From NCBI RefSeq assembly GCF_023635005.1, contig NZ_JAMLJM010000002.1:124001-188000 (forward strand): a DNA stretch of 64,000 bases, given 5' to 3'. The translations under genes and the position numbers were made by a program. The notes under the pieces were generated by a model. It was not told the DNA's origin, did no database searches, and saw only the letters and a program-made list of their open reading frames with translations. This stretch comes from Flavobacterium luminosum. Lineage in GTDB: Bacteria; Bacteroidota; Bacteroidia; Flavobacteriales; Flavobacteriaceae. Below, one piece after another: positions 16,381 to 24,980 of the stretch (its first letter is position 1; each line of letters starts with the position of its first letter).

Positions 16381-17232
16381 TTATTTCAACTTATAAATTC
16401 CTAGCTTCTTTTTTATTACTTTACTAAACAAAACCATTTTAACATACAAGAAATTCTTAAGACTTAAAAACCACCATGTTTTGAAAGGCATTAGCTCTTG
16501 AATGATTTTTTCATTAATTTCTTTAGATACAATAAACTCATTATTAATGTCTTCCCATTTTATGTTACCGTATCCGTCAAATTCATTTACTTTGTTTTTT
16601 TCGTGAATAATAGATAACCAAAGACGTTTATTGGTAATTTGCATGATTCGGGTTTCTTTTTTCCACATATTATGATCACTGAACCAAACAGTTTTAGGAT
16701 GGTCATTTTTTTCAATCAAGCTGATAAACGGATTAAAGATGTGTTCTTTTTTACCTAAAATAAAGTTGGGTTTTACTTGAAGCGAGTAACCATTAATAAT
16801 GTCTATGGCTTGATATTCCTGAAAAGAAAATTGTTTCTGGATTTCGTCAATAAAATGTTTACTGATGCTGTCATCGTTGTCGATACGTGAAGTGATTAGA
16901 TGCGATTGACCTTTACTGCGGTTCAGAATATAATTTTGAATTTCATTATAAAATGCAGGCATCCCATCAATAAAAAAAGTCTTGATATTGTTGTAATCCT
17001 TTACCAGATTTTCTATTCTATTTCGAAAAATTTCATTGGTCGTGATATCAAAAAACAATAACCATTCAAAATTCTGATTGGTTTGAGCTGTTACCGAAGG
17101 AAAACAAAAATTTTCAAAGAGCCACATTCGATCTTCCATCCACTCATCGGTTAAAAGCGATTCGTTATTTTTGGTAACATCCCATTTTGGATTTCTTAGA
17201 TTGAAGCGGGTAATTAAATAATGATCAAACAT
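16381..17232 (-). CDS. Putative rhamnosyltransferase-like glycosyltransferase (PF11316 type)
   Basis: A 283-residue protein whose start MFDHYLITRFNLRNP, the FENFCFPSVTAQTNQNFEWLLFFD-type segment (NQNFEWLLFFD) and the SRIDNDDSIS motif match the putative rhamnosyl transferase family. The DND triplet probably binds the metal-nucleotide sugar complex. It is the first gene of a minus-strand set with the QueC-like and GT2 genes, divergent from the LPS-kinase-like gene at 17309. Donor identity is not proven. Confidence 0.78.
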   Translation of the reverse strand: MFDHYLITRFNLRNPKWDVTKNNESLLTDEWMEDRMWLFENFCFPSVTAQTNQNFEWLLFFDITTNEIFRNRIENLVKDYNNIKTFFIDGMPAFYNEIQNYILNRSKGQSHLITSRIDNDDSISKHFIDEIQKQFSFQEYQAIDIINGYSLQVKPNFILGKKEHIFNPFISLIEKNDHPKTVWFSDHNMWKKETRIMQITNKRLWLSIIHEKNKVNEFDGYGNIKWEDINNEFIVSKEINEKIIQELMPFKTWWFLSLKNFLYVKMVLFSKVIKKKLGIYKLK

Positions 17233-17308
17233 CTTACAACTAATATTTGGCGTAAAATTAAAGGAAATATATTAAAAAGGTTAATTTTGTCCTATTAATT
17301 ACAAGTGC

Positions 17309-18076
17309 ATGATATTTCAATTTAACCCGCAATTTCAGAATAGACAAGAAACAATACTAAATTGTATTGAAAATTTTGAGTCTGAGGGAGAAATTGTATA
17401 TGGCGGTAATCGTAATACCATTAAAACCTTTTCGATAAACAACGATTTGGTTATCAATGTAAAAGCTTTTAAAATTCCTAAATTTTTCAATCAATTCATA
17501 TACCGTTATATTCGTAAGTCGAAAGCGCAAAGATCTTTTGAAAATGCGAATTATCTCATCGAAAAAGGATTTCATACACCGCAACCTATCGCTTTTATTG
17601 AAAATAGTAATCTTTTCGGATTGCAAAAAAGTTATTATATTAGTGAACAATTGCAAATGGATTTAATGTTTAGGGAATTAACCACGAATAATTATTATCC
17701 AGATTTTGATGAGATTGTTAGACAATTTGCGCGTTTTTCGTTTCTGTTGCATGAAAAAGGAATTGAGTTTATCGACAATACTTCTGGAAACACATTAATA
17801 AAGAAGGAAAACGGGCAATATAATTTTTATTTGGTAGATTTAAATCGAATGAACTTTCACGAAAAGATGTCGTTTGAACTCCGAATGAAAAATCTGTCGA
17901 AACTTACCTCAAACGATAAAATTATTAAAATTGTTAGTGAGGAATATTCAGTTCTAATTGGTAAAAAGTTTGAAGAAGTTTACAGTGTATTGAAAAACAA
18001 AGCTGAAGATTTTCAGTACCGTTTCCACAAAAGAAGAGATCTTAAAAGAAAAATATTCTTTTGGAGAAAAAAGTAA
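17309..18076 (+). CDS. LPS core kinase-like protein (Kdo/WaaP/InaA family)
   Basis: A 255-residue protein with a protein-kinase-like fold. The catalytic loop reads FLLHEKGIEFIDNTSGNTLI with His148, Asp156 and Asn161, followed by YLVDLNRM with Asp177 as the DFG-like metal ligand. This pattern is typical of Kdo kinase/WaaP/InaA proteins that phosphorylate lipopolysaccharide inner-core sugars. The Lys-rich C-terminus (RRDLKRKIFFWRKK) suits membrane association. Its location in the glycan locus supports a role in LPS core modification. Confidence 0.8.
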   Translation: MIFQFNPQFQNRQETILNCIENFESEGEIVYGGNRNTIKTFSINNDLVINVKAFKIPKFFNQFIYRYIRKSKAQRSFENANYLIEKGFHTPQPIAFIENSNLFGLQKSYYISEQLQMDLMFRELTTNNYYPDFDEIVRQFARFSFLLHEKGIEFIDNTSGNTLIKKENGQYNFYLVDLNRMNFHEKMSFELRMKNLSKLTSNDKIIKIVSEEYSVLIGKKFEEVYSVLKNKAEDFQYRFHKRRDLKRKIFFWRKK

Positions 18077-18121
18077 TTAGTTACTTGCCAATAGGAATTC
18101 TTATAAATCCTAAAAATCATT

Positions 18122-18129
18122 TACCTTTG
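18122..18129 (+). promoter_or_regulatory. Putative -7 element upstream of GT2/epimerase pair
   Basis: TACCTTTG fits TAnnTTTG and lies 24 bp before the ATG at 18154. No correctly spaced -33 TTG was identified. Confidence 0.5.
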
Positions 18130-18153
18130 CACTCTTAAGTTATAAAAATTTAT

Positions 18154-18978
18154 ATGAAAATATCGGTTATAGTTAGTACATACAATGCTGAAGAATGGTT
18201 AGAAAAAGTGTTAATCGGTTATAGTGTGCAAACCTATAAAGATTTTGAAGTCATCATTGCAGACGATGGTTCACGACCTTCTACTAAAGCATTAATCGAT
18301 AAATATGCAATAGATTATCCTGTGCCTTTACGTCACATATGGCATGAAGATCAAGGCTATCGCCGTCAGGAAATTTTAAATGTGGCTATCGTTGAAGCTT
18401 CTCACGAATATATTATCATGACCGATGGGGATTGTATCCCACGAAAAGATTTTGTTGAGATACACGCTCAACAGGCCGAAAAAGGAAGATTTCTATCTGG
18501 AGGATACTGCAAGTTACCTATGCGTACTAGTAAACAAATCACCAAAGACGATATTATTTCCGGTAGATGTTTCGATGTAGAATGGTTAAAAAGTATCGAT
18601 AAATTAAGATTTTCTAATGTGTTGAAGTTAGGGGCTAGCCCTTTTCTTGCTAAAATTTTAGATACCGTTTCTCCTACCACTCCTTCATTCAACAATTGTA
18701 ATTCATCAGGATTTAAGCAAGATATGATTGCCATTAATGGTTATGATGAACGTATGAAATACGGAGGACCGGATAGAGAATTTGGTGAACGTCTAGAGAA
18801 TTTCGGCGTTAAGGGGAAACAAATACGTCACAAAGCAATTGTACTACATTTAGATCATGCTAGAGGCTATAAAACTCCTGAATCGTTGGCTGCAAATTTA
18901 GCGATACGTAAAGAAGTTAAAGATAAAAAAATCAAATGGACTCCGTTTGGAATTAAAAAACAAGAACAGCCATCATAA
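18154..18978 (+). CDS. Glycosyltransferase family 2
   Basis: A 274-residue GT-A glycosyltransferase: KISVIVSTYNAEEWLEKVL and IIADDGSRPST bind the nucleotide, MTDGDCIPRKDF supplies the DxD-type metal site, and the C-terminal GYDERMKYGGPDREFGERL region is the galactosyltransferase-like second domain with an acidic catalytic patch. It overlaps the following epimerase gene by one base (TAATG). It resembles the enzyme at 14811, so the two may be paralogues. Confidence 0.9.
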   Translation: MKISVIVSTYNAEEWLEKVLIGYSVQTYKDFEVIIADDGSRPSTKALIDKYAIDYPVPLRHIWHEDQGYRRQEILNVAIVEASHEYIIMTDGDCIPRKDFVEIHAQQAEKGRFLSGGYCKLPMRTSKQITKDDIISGRCFDVEWLKSIDKLRFSNVLKLGASPFLAKILDTVSPTTPSFNNCNSSGFKQDMIAINGYDERMKYGGPDREFGERLENFGVKGKQIRHKAIVLHLDHARGYKTPESLAANLAIRKEVKDKKIKWTPFGIKKQEQPS

Positions 18979-19922
18979 TGAGAATATTAGTTACAGGAGC
19001 CGCTGGATTTATTGGTTCACATTTGTGTGAAAAATTGCAGAGTCTAGGTCACGAAGTAGTAGGAATTGATAATCTCAATGATTACTACGATGTGCAATTA
19101 AAAGAAATGAATGCCGAAGATTTGGCAGAAAAAGGCATTGCTATATACCGTATTGATCTTAATGATGATTTGAAAGAAGTTTTTGCAAAACCATTTGATT
19201 ATATATACCATTTAGCAGCTCAACCTGGAATTTCAGCTTCAACTTCTCTAAAAGAATATGTAGATAATAATGTATACGCTACCCAAAATCTTTTGGAAGC
19301 GGTATTACAGTATAATCCTAATTTAAAATCGTTTGTAAATATTGCTACTTCTTCGGTATATGGGGTAGAAGCTACTGTTGATGAAGAAGTACCTGCAAAA
19401 CCAGTTTCTTTTTATGGAACTACGAAACTAGCGGCAGAACAATTAGTTTTAGGATTACAGCGTACAGGAAAGTTAAAAGCTTGTTCAATACGATTGTATT
19501 CTGTATATGGCCCAAGAGAGCGTCCGGAAAAATTATATACCAAATTAATAGAGAATCTATACTACGATAAACCATTTCCACTTTTTGAAGGCAGTGTTAA
19601 ACACGAAAGAAGTTTTACTTATGTGGGTGATATTGTTGATGGATTAGCCGCAATCATAGGAAAAGAAGACGTGGTGAACGGTGAAATTATTAATTTAGGT
19701 ACAGATGAAATTAATACAACCGCTGAAGGAATAAAGAGAGTTGAAGAGATTATGAATAAAAAGTTAATCATAGATCATCAACCACCACGCAAAGGAGATC
19801 AACAAAAAACAGCAGCAGTAATCGATAAAGCTAGAAGATTATTAGGCTATGAGCCTAAAGTTAGCCTTAAAGAAGGATTACAAGAACAAGTTAAATGGTA
19901 TTTGCAGAAATTTACGAAGTAA
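18978..19922 (+). CDS. NAD-dependent sugar-nucleotide epimerase/dehydratase (UDP-glucuronate 4-epimerase-like)
   Basis: A 314-residue extended short-chain dehydrogenase. It has the NAD-binding GAAGFIGSH at residues 7-15, the catalytic Ser in TSSVYG (residues 125-129) and the YGTTK catalytic pair Tyr146/Lys150. The DNLNDYYDVQLK segment after beta-strand 2 is typical of UDP-glucuronate 4-epimerases. RERPEKLYTKLIENL and the C-terminal GYEPKVSLKEGLQEQVKWY are also family features. Substrate specificity among UDP-uronates and UDP-hexoses cannot be fixed from sequence. Its 3' end overlaps the convergent GT9 gene by 11 bp. Confidence 0.88.
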   Translation: MRILVTGAAGFIGSHLCEKLQSLGHEVVGIDNLNDYYDVQLKEMNAEDLAEKGIAIYRIDLNDDLKEVFAKPFDYIYHLAAQPGISASTSLKEYVDNNVYATQNLLEAVLQYNPNLKSFVNIATSSVYGVEATVDEEVPAKPVSFYGTTKLAAEQLVLGLQRTGKLKACSIRLYSVYGPRERPEKLYTKLIENLYYDKPFPLFEGSVKHERSFTYVGDIVDGLAAIIGKEDVVNGEIINLGTDEINTTAEGIKRVEEIMNKKLIIDHQPPRKGDQQKTAAVIDKARRLLGYEPKVSLKEGLQEQVKWYLQKFTK

Positions 19923-20964
19923 TTCTTTTTACAAAATCAATTAATGACGCTCGATATAAATCGGGCGTTAATTTTTTATACAATTCTAATGCTTGTTTTT
20001 TAAAATGCTTCGAATGTTTCTCTTTGTAGATTTCAGGATAATAATCGTTTAGGTGAACAGCAATATGATTTGTATCTCCTGTGAGCATATTCCATGAAGA
20101 TTTATTTATCCAAGGAGAAAAAATAGTAAAAGTAGGGATGTTTAAAGCTTTTGCCATGTTTACCGCTCCTCCTTCATTACCAATCATAGCATCACATTGA
20201 GATAAAATCGCTAAGAAAGAGCGAAGACCTTTAATTTGAAAATCAAAAAGAATGTTCTTTTGGGTTTCAGGTAAACAAGACTCATAAATCACTTTAGCTT
20301 CCGACTCCTGATTTGGCATATAGTTGAACAACAATTGTGCATTGCTATGAGTAGCAATATCATCAAGTGTTTTGGCCATTTGTTGTACAGGTAAACTTTT
20401 ATTGAATCCGCTACCTAAAACACTTATCATAAAGATTGGCCTAGTAATGTCTAAATTTCCTGAAATACTTTGTTTGGCGATTTTAATTTCCGCATCGTTT
20501 AAGTAAATTTTTGGAAATAGGATCGCAGGAACTTGTGGTAGGAGAGTAGCTGCTAACTGAAGACGATGAGCAATAGCCGAGCCTTCGATGTTTTGCTGAG
20601 GAAGAATTGTTTTTGTGTAAAACAACTTGGTATACCATTTTTTAAAACCAATTCGGATGTTCGCTCCAGAAAAATAGGCAGGAATAATACTTTCCCATTT
20701 TCCATAAGCATCTATAACGGCGTCGTAATTGTTTTTTTGTAAATTTTTACCAAATTGAATTAAATCCCACAATCCCTTATCTTTTGTTTTCTCAAAAAAT
20801 ATAATTTGGTCAATGAAAGGATTGTTCTCCACCACCGCAAAGGTGTTGGGTTGTATCATATAATGAACTTCCCAATCCGGATAAACGGTTTTAATGGCTT
20901 CACAAATAACGGTGCTAGCCAATACATCACCGATCATCTTTTGTTGAATAACTAAAACTTTCAT
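19912..20964 (-). CDS. Glycosyltransferase family 9 (heptosyltransferase-like)
   Basis: A 350-residue GT-B protein. VLVIQQKMIGDVLASTVICEAIKTVYP at the N-terminus (key residues IGDVLAS) and MIGNEGGAVNMAKALNIPTFTIF near the C-terminus are the hallmarks of the ADP-heptose:LPS heptosyltransferase family. It probably adds a core sugar to LPS. In Bacteroidetes GT9 enzymes may use donors other than heptose. It is separated by 15 bp from dapD upstream and may be co-transcribed with it. Confidence 0.87.
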   Translation of the reverse strand: MKVLVIQQKMIGDVLASTVICEAIKTVYPDWEVHYMIQPNTFAVVENNPFIDQIIFFEKTKDKGLWDLIQFGKNLQKNNYDAVIDAYGKWESIIPAYFSGANIRIGFKKWYTKLFYTKTILPQQNIEGSAIAHRLQLAATLLPQVPAILFPKIYLNDAEIKIAKQSISGNLDITRPIFMISVLGSGFNKSLPVQQMAKTLDDIATHSNAQLLFNYMPNQESEAKVIYESCLPETQKNILFDFQIKGLRSFLAILSQCDAMIGNEGGAVNMAKALNIPTFTIFSPWINKSSWNMLTGDTNHIAVHLNDYYPEIYKEKHSKHFKKQALELYKKLTPDLYRASLIDFVKRITS

Positions 20965-20979
20965 TGACCTAATTTAGGA

Positions 20980-21795
20980 TTATACCGCTACGTTATATTC
21001 TCTTAAAGCGTCGTTTAATGACGTTTTTAAATCGGTAGAAGCTTTACGTTTACCAATAATTAAAGCGCAAGGAACTTGATATTCGCCAGCTTCAAATTTT
21101 TTAGCATAGCTACCAGGAATCACCACCGAACGCGCAGGAACTACACCTTTATATTCAACAGGTTCAGGCCCCGTAACATCAATGATTTTTGTCGAAGCTG
21201 TCAAACATACATTAGCACCTAGTACCGCTTCTTTTTCTACTCTAACACCTTCAACTACAATACAACGAGATCCAATAAAAGCACCATCTTCAATAATAAC
21301 CGGAGCCGCTTGTAACGGTTCTAATACTCCTCCAATACCAACACCACCGCTTAAATGTACGTCTTTACCAATTTGGGCACAACTTCCAACAGTGGCCCAA
21401 GTATCTACCATGGTACCTTCGTCAACATAAGCTCCAATATTTACATAACTAGGCATTAAAATAACCCCTTTAGAAATATAAGCTCCATGGCGAGCCACAG
21501 CATGAGGAACTACACGGATTCCTTTTTCGGCATAACCTCTTTTTAAAGGCATTTTATCGTGGAATTCGAAAATACCCACTTCAATGGTTTCCATTTTTTG
21601 GATTGGAAAGTATAAAACCACAGCTTTTTTAACCCATTCGTTAACTTGCCAGCCGTTTTCAATAGGCTCTGCCACACGCAAAGTACCAGCATCAATAAGG
21701 TTAATAACTTCTCGGATAGCTTTTTGCGTAGCTTCTTCTTGTAATAAAGCACGATTTTCCCAAGCTTGTTCTATTGTAGATTGTAAATTGGTCAT
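20980..21795 (-). CDS. dapD: 2,3,4,5-tetrahydropyridine-2,6-dicarboxylate N-succinyltransferase
   Basis: A 271-residue left-handed beta-helix enzyme of the lysine/meso-diaminopimelate pathway, transferring succinyl from succinyl-CoA to tetrahydrodipicolinate. Recognised segments are VVPHAVARHGAYISKGVILMPSYVNIGAYV (key residues RHGAYI), DTWATVGSCAQIG, and GGVGIGGVLEPLQAAPV-type hexapeptide repeats, plus IEDGAFIGSRCIVVEGV. The length matches the family exactly. A TATCTTTG -7 element lies 20 bp upstream of the ATG. It supplies peptidoglycan precursors and lysine. Confidence 0.96.
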   Translation of the reverse strand: MTNLQSTIEQAWENRALLQEEATQKAIREVINLIDAGTLRVAEPIENGWQVNEWVKKAVVLYFPIQKMETIEVGIFEFHDKMPLKRGYAEKGIRVVPHAVARHGAYISKGVILMPSYVNIGAYVDEGTMVDTWATVGSCAQIGKDVHLSGGVGIGGVLEPLQAAPVIIEDGAFIGSRCIVVEGVRVEKEAVLGANVCLTASTKIIDVTGPEPVEYKGVVPARSVVIPGSYAKKFEAGEYQVPCALIIGKRKASTDLKTSLNDALREYNVAV

Positions 21796-21815
21796 GTTTT
21801 TTAAAAATTATCTAG

Positions 21816-21823
21816 CAAAGATA
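21816..21823 (-). promoter_or_regulatory. Putative -7 element of dapD promoter
   Basis: On the minus strand it reads TATCTTTG (TAnnTTTG match), 20 bp before the dapD ATG, so the leader would be about 15 nt. Confidence 0.55.
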
Positions 21824-21902
21824 GTATTTTATGATTTTTGGAATTGTTTTTGTAGTACAAAAAAAAAGTAATTTTATAAATATAACAAAATACAAAAAAA
21901 CA

Positions 21903-22751
21903 ATGAAAAAAACATTCCTTTTTTTAGGTATTGTCACTTTAAGTTTAACAGCTTGTAAAACTAATTTTTCAGGTATTGAAGAATCAAATAGGACCGATTC
22001 GTTAGCCATTCAACTTAGTGAAGATAATGCAAAAAATAGTTTAGATTATGTCGGCACCTATAAGGGTAGTTTTCCTTGTGCAGATTGTGAAGCTATTTTA
22101 ACTACAATTATTATCAATAAAAATTCTTACAGCAAGGAAATTATTTATAAAGGTAAATCAAGTAAAGTACTCAAAGAAACAGGTAAGTATTCATGGAATG
22201 CAGTAGGAAATACGATTACACTTTTGGGGTCAGAAGTTCCAAACCAATATTTTGTAGGCGAAAATGTCTTGTTTCAATTCGATACAGAAGGAAAACGTAT
22301 TCAAGGGAATTTAGCTTCTAAATATCAATTATCAAAAATCCAAACTTCTGATGAAATAGTTCTAGACCAAAAAGAAGAGACAAAAAATGATGAGGTTGCT
22401 AAAGTTGATTTAAAGGACTCAAAATGGCGCTTGGTGAAATTAAATGGAAAAACTATCAAAAAAAATAAAGATAATAAGAGAGAATATGGAATCTCTTTCA
22501 GTGATACTGGAAGATTCTCTGTCTTTGTTGGTTGTAATAATATGATGGGCAGCTATAATCTGAAAGAAGAGGTTAGTCGAATTGAATTTTCAAAAGTAGC
22601 TTCCACTATGATGGCTTGCGAAAATATGGAATTAGAAAAAGAATTTGCTCAAGTTTTAGAAACGGTTGATAATTACAACTTTGATGGAAAAACATTAAAA
22701 TTGAATAAAGCTCGAATGGCACCCTTGGCTGAATTTGAAATTATCAAATAA
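21903..22751 (+). CDS. Lipoprotein with NlpE-like and META (HslJ-like) domains
   Basis: A 282-residue outer-envelope lipoprotein. The signal peptide ends in LTAC, placing the lipidated Cys at residue 18. Residues of about 48-150 match the NlpE N-terminal domain (YVGTYKGSFPCADCEAI) with the CxxC pair Cys59/Cys62 associated with copper-stress sensing. Residues of about 180-280 form a META/HslJ-like domain (SKWRLVKLNGK, GCNNMMGSYNL, TMMACENMELEKEF). The ATG at 21903 is chosen because it yields the lipobox; the frame is open upstream but starts with unlikely sequence. Confidence 0.87.
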   Translation: MKKTFLFLGIVTLSLTACKTNFSGIEESNRTDSLAIQLSEDNAKNSLDYVGTYKGSFPCADCEAILTTIIINKNSYSKEIIYKGKSSKVLKETGKYSWNAVGNTITLLGSEVPNQYFVGENVLFQFDTEGKRIQGNLASKYQLSKIQTSDEIVLDQKEETKNDEVAKVDLKDSKWRLVKLNGKTIKKNKDNKREYGISFSDTGRFSVFVGCNNMMGSYNLKEEVSRIEFSKVASTMMACENMELEKEFAQVLETVDNYNFDGKTLKLNKARMAPLAEFEIIK

Positions 22752-22766
22752 TTGGGCGTATATTTG
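22735..22766 (+). promoter_or_regulatory. Promoter of ruvX
   Basis: TTG at 22735-22737 (-33) and TATATTTG at 22759-22766 (-7, TAnnTTTG) are separated by 21 bp, within the 17-23 bp typical for Flavobacterium. The ATG follows 16 bp later. The -33 lies inside the preceding gene. Confidence 0.65.
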
Positions 22767-22782
22767 TTGCAAATAATCAAAA

Positions 22783-23196
22783 ATGAGAATATTAGCCATA
22801 GATTACGGAATAAAAAGAACGGGAATAGCTGCTACTGATGAATTACAAATTATAGCCTCTGGTTTAACAACGATCCCTTCAGAGACAGTGATAGATTTTC
22901 TGAAAGATTATTTTGCAAAAGAAGAGGTGCTGAAAGTGCTTATTGGTGAACCCAAACAAATGAATGGATTGCCTTCTGAAAGCACGCCAATCATAGAAGC
23001 ATTTGTAGCTAAATTCAAAGAAGTTTTTCCGGAAATGCCCGTTGTTAGAGTAGACGAACGTTTTACGTCAAAAATGGCATTTCAAACCATGATTGATAGT
23101 GGCTTAAAAAAGAAAAAAAGGCAAAACAAAGCTTTGATCGATGAGATTTCCGCAACAATTATGCTTCGAGATTATTTAAGTCGAAAAATGATTTAA
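22783..23196 (+). CDS. ruvX: YqgF/RuvX family putative Holliday junction resolvase
   Basis: A 137-residue RNase H-fold protein. MRILAIDYGIKRTGIA carries the first catalytic Asp, VDERFTSKMA the second acidic site, and LIDEISATIMLRDYL the C-terminal Asp/Glu. The family is linked to Holliday-junction resolution and to 16S pre-rRNA end maturation. It has its own promoter and is followed by mqo after 94 bp. Confidence 0.93.
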   Translation: MRILAIDYGIKRTGIAATDELQIIASGLTTIPSETVIDFLKDYFAKEEVLKVLIGEPKQMNGLPSESTPIIEAFVAKFKEVFPEMPVVRVDERFTSKMAFQTMIDSGLKKKKRQNKALIDEISATIMLRDYLSRKMI

Positions 23197-23265
23197 GATT
23201 TTTTAACAATGTGTTAAAAATGGTTAAATCCTTGAATTTAAGATGAATTTTGCTTTTTTTGATGG

Positions 23266-23273
23266 TATCTTTG
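23266..23273 (+). promoter_or_regulatory. Putative -7 element of mqo promoter
   Basis: TATCTTTG fits TAnnTTTG and lies 17 bp before the ATG at 23291. A TTG at 23250-23252 is only 13 bp away, shorter than usual. Confidence 0.55.
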
Positions 23274-23290
23274 CAGTATAATTATTGCAA

Positions 23291-24787
23291 ATGACAACAA
23301 CAACTCCTACAACTGAAACCGATGTAGTATTAATAGGCGCAGGGATTATGAGTGCGACTCTTGGATTACTACTTAAAGAATTACAACCTAATTTAAAAAT
23401 AGAAATTTTTGAGCGTTTGGATGTGGCTGCTGCAGAAAGTTCTGATGCATGGAATAATGCGGGTACAGGTCACGCTGCTTTTTGTGAATTAAATTATACA
23501 CCAGAAAAGGAAGACGGTACAATTGATGTGAATAAAGCAGTCAAAATTTCTGAAGCTTTTGAAGTGTCAAGACAGTTTTGGTCTTATTTGGTAGAAAAAG
23601 GATTATTGCAAAATCCGGAAAGTTTCATTAAAACAGTACCTCATTTGAGTTTTGTGTGGGGCGATAAAAATGTAGATTATCTTAGAAAAAGATTCGAAGC
23701 CCTACAAAAATATGAGCTTTTCAAAGAAATGCAGTATACGGAAAGTCCTGACCTAATTAAGGAATGGGCTCCATTGATTATGGAGAATAGAAAAAGCAAT
23801 GAAAAAATTGCCGCTACTTCGATGAAATATGGTACCGATGTTAATTTTGGAGCTTTAACGCGTAGTATTTTCAAATATTTAGAAACTTTAGACGGAGTGA
23901 AGATGCACTTCAATCATGAAGTTTATAAAATAAAGAAAAAAGAAGATGGACGATGGAGAATTAAAGTACAAGAGTTAGAATCGGGTAGTAAAAAACGCGT
24001 TTTAACACCGTTTCTATTCATTGGAGCAGGAGGTGGATCTTTGCTATTACTTGAAAAAGCAAATATTCCTGAAGGTCATGGTTATGGAGGTTTCCCTGTG
24101 AGTGGTCAATGGTTAAAATGTACAAATCCAGAAGTAATTAAAAAACATAGTGTAAAAGTTTACGGAAAAGCTTCTGTAGGAGCTCCACCTATGTCGGTTC
24201 CTCACATTGACACGCGCGTAATCAATGGTAAAAAAGAATTACTTTTTGGACCTTATGCTGGGTTTTCGACAAAATTCCTTAAGAATGGATCTTATTTCGA
24301 TTTGATTAAATCTATTGAGTTAGATAACATTAAACCGATGCTAGGAGCAGGAATTAAAAATATTCCGTTAACAAAATACCTTATCGAACAAGTTTTTCAG
24401 TCTTCTAACGACCGAATGAAAGCATTAAAAGAATATGTTCCATCGGCTAAAAAAGAAGATTGGGTTCTAGAAACAGCAGGGCAAAGGGTTCAGGTAATTA
24501 AAAAAGACAAAGACGGAAATGGCGTTTTAGAATTTGGTACTGAAGTAGTTTCGGCTGCAGATGGATCTTTGGCTGTATTACTTGGAGCCTCTCCGGGTGC
24601 TTCAACAGCTACTTCTATTATGCTTGAATTGATTGGAAAATGTTTTCCAGAACAATATAAATCTCCTGAATGGCAGGGAAAACTAAAAGAAATGATTCCT
24701 TCTTTTGGACAAAAACTCAACGAAGATCCTGAATTTTCTAAGGCGATAAGAAAAAAAACGAATGAAGTACTAAAATTGAATGTTTAA
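23291..24787 (+). CDS. mqo: Malate:quinone oxidoreductase
   Basis: A 498-residue FAD-dependent peripheral membrane enzyme oxidising malate to oxaloacetate and reducing quinone in the citric acid cycle. The FAD-binding GAGIMSATLG is near the N-terminus, followed by ESSDAWNNAGTGHAAFCELNYTP (key residues NNAGTGHA), a strong Mqo signature, and GASPGASTATSIMLELI at the C-terminus. The ATG at 23291 gives MTTTTPTTETDVVLIGAG; a TTG two codons upstream is less likely. It stands as a single gene with its own promoter. Confidence 0.96.
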   Translation: MTTTTPTTETDVVLIGAGIMSATLGLLLKELQPNLKIEIFERLDVAAAESSDAWNNAGTGHAAFCELNYTPEKEDGTIDVNKAVKISEAFEVSRQFWSYLVEKGLLQNPESFIKTVPHLSFVWGDKNVDYLRKRFEALQKYELFKEMQYTESPDLIKEWAPLIMENRKSNEKIAATSMKYGTDVNFGALTRSIFKYLETLDGVKMHFNHEVYKIKKKEDGRWRIKVQELESGSKKRVLTPFLFIGAGGGSLLLLEKANIPEGHGYGGFPVSGQWLKCTNPEVIKKHSVKVYGKASVGAPPMSVPHIDTRVINGKKELLFGPYAGFSTKFLKNGSYFDLIKSIELDNIKPMLGAGIKNIPLTKYLIEQVFQSSNDRMKALKEYVPSAKKEDWVLETAGQRVQVIKKDKDGNGVLEFGTEVVSAADGSLAVLLGASPGASTATSIMLELIGKCFPEQYKSPEWQGKLKEMIPSFGQKLNEDPEFSKAIRKKTNEVLKLNV

Positions 24788-24808
24788 TTCTATTTTTACT
24801 TACTTTTG
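24776..24808 (+). promoter_or_regulatory. Promoter driving the candidate RNA upstream of def
   Basis: TTG at 24776-24778 and TACTTTTG at 24801-24808 are spaced by 22 bp, a good match to the Flavobacterium TTG/TAnnTTTG promoter. The predicted start lies about 170 bp before the def ATG, leaving an unusually long transcribed leader or a separate RNA. Confidence 0.65.
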
Positions 24809-24812
24809 CAGT

Positions 24813-24935
24813 CTAATTTTTTAAAACGCGTCAAGGGTTCTAAATGATTTATCGGATGTTTATCATTTCAGAATTAGAACATGCGAACTTAAAACGATAA
24901 AGAAATTAAGCCCCACTGCGTGAATTGTATTTTTG
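24813..24935 (+). ncRNA. Candidate structured RNA (6S-like?) or long def leader
   Basis: This non-coding stretch follows a good promoter and can fold into a closed rod. ACGCG at 24826-24830 pairs with TGCGT at 24917-24921, GGG at 24835-24837 with CCC at 24912-24914, TTCT at 24838-24841 with AGAA at 24876-24879, and AAATGAT at 24842-24848 with ATCATTT at 24862-24868. A large one-sided internal bubble lies at about 24880-24911. The 3' arm is followed by a T-rich stretch (24929-24934). A long rod with a bubble is how 6S RNAs look, and a flavobacterial 6S family exists, but I could not compare against its model. Confidence 0.4.
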
Positions 24936-24980
24936 TTAAAATGATGCATCTTCACAAAGAAACGCCAAAAATGTAAAAAG

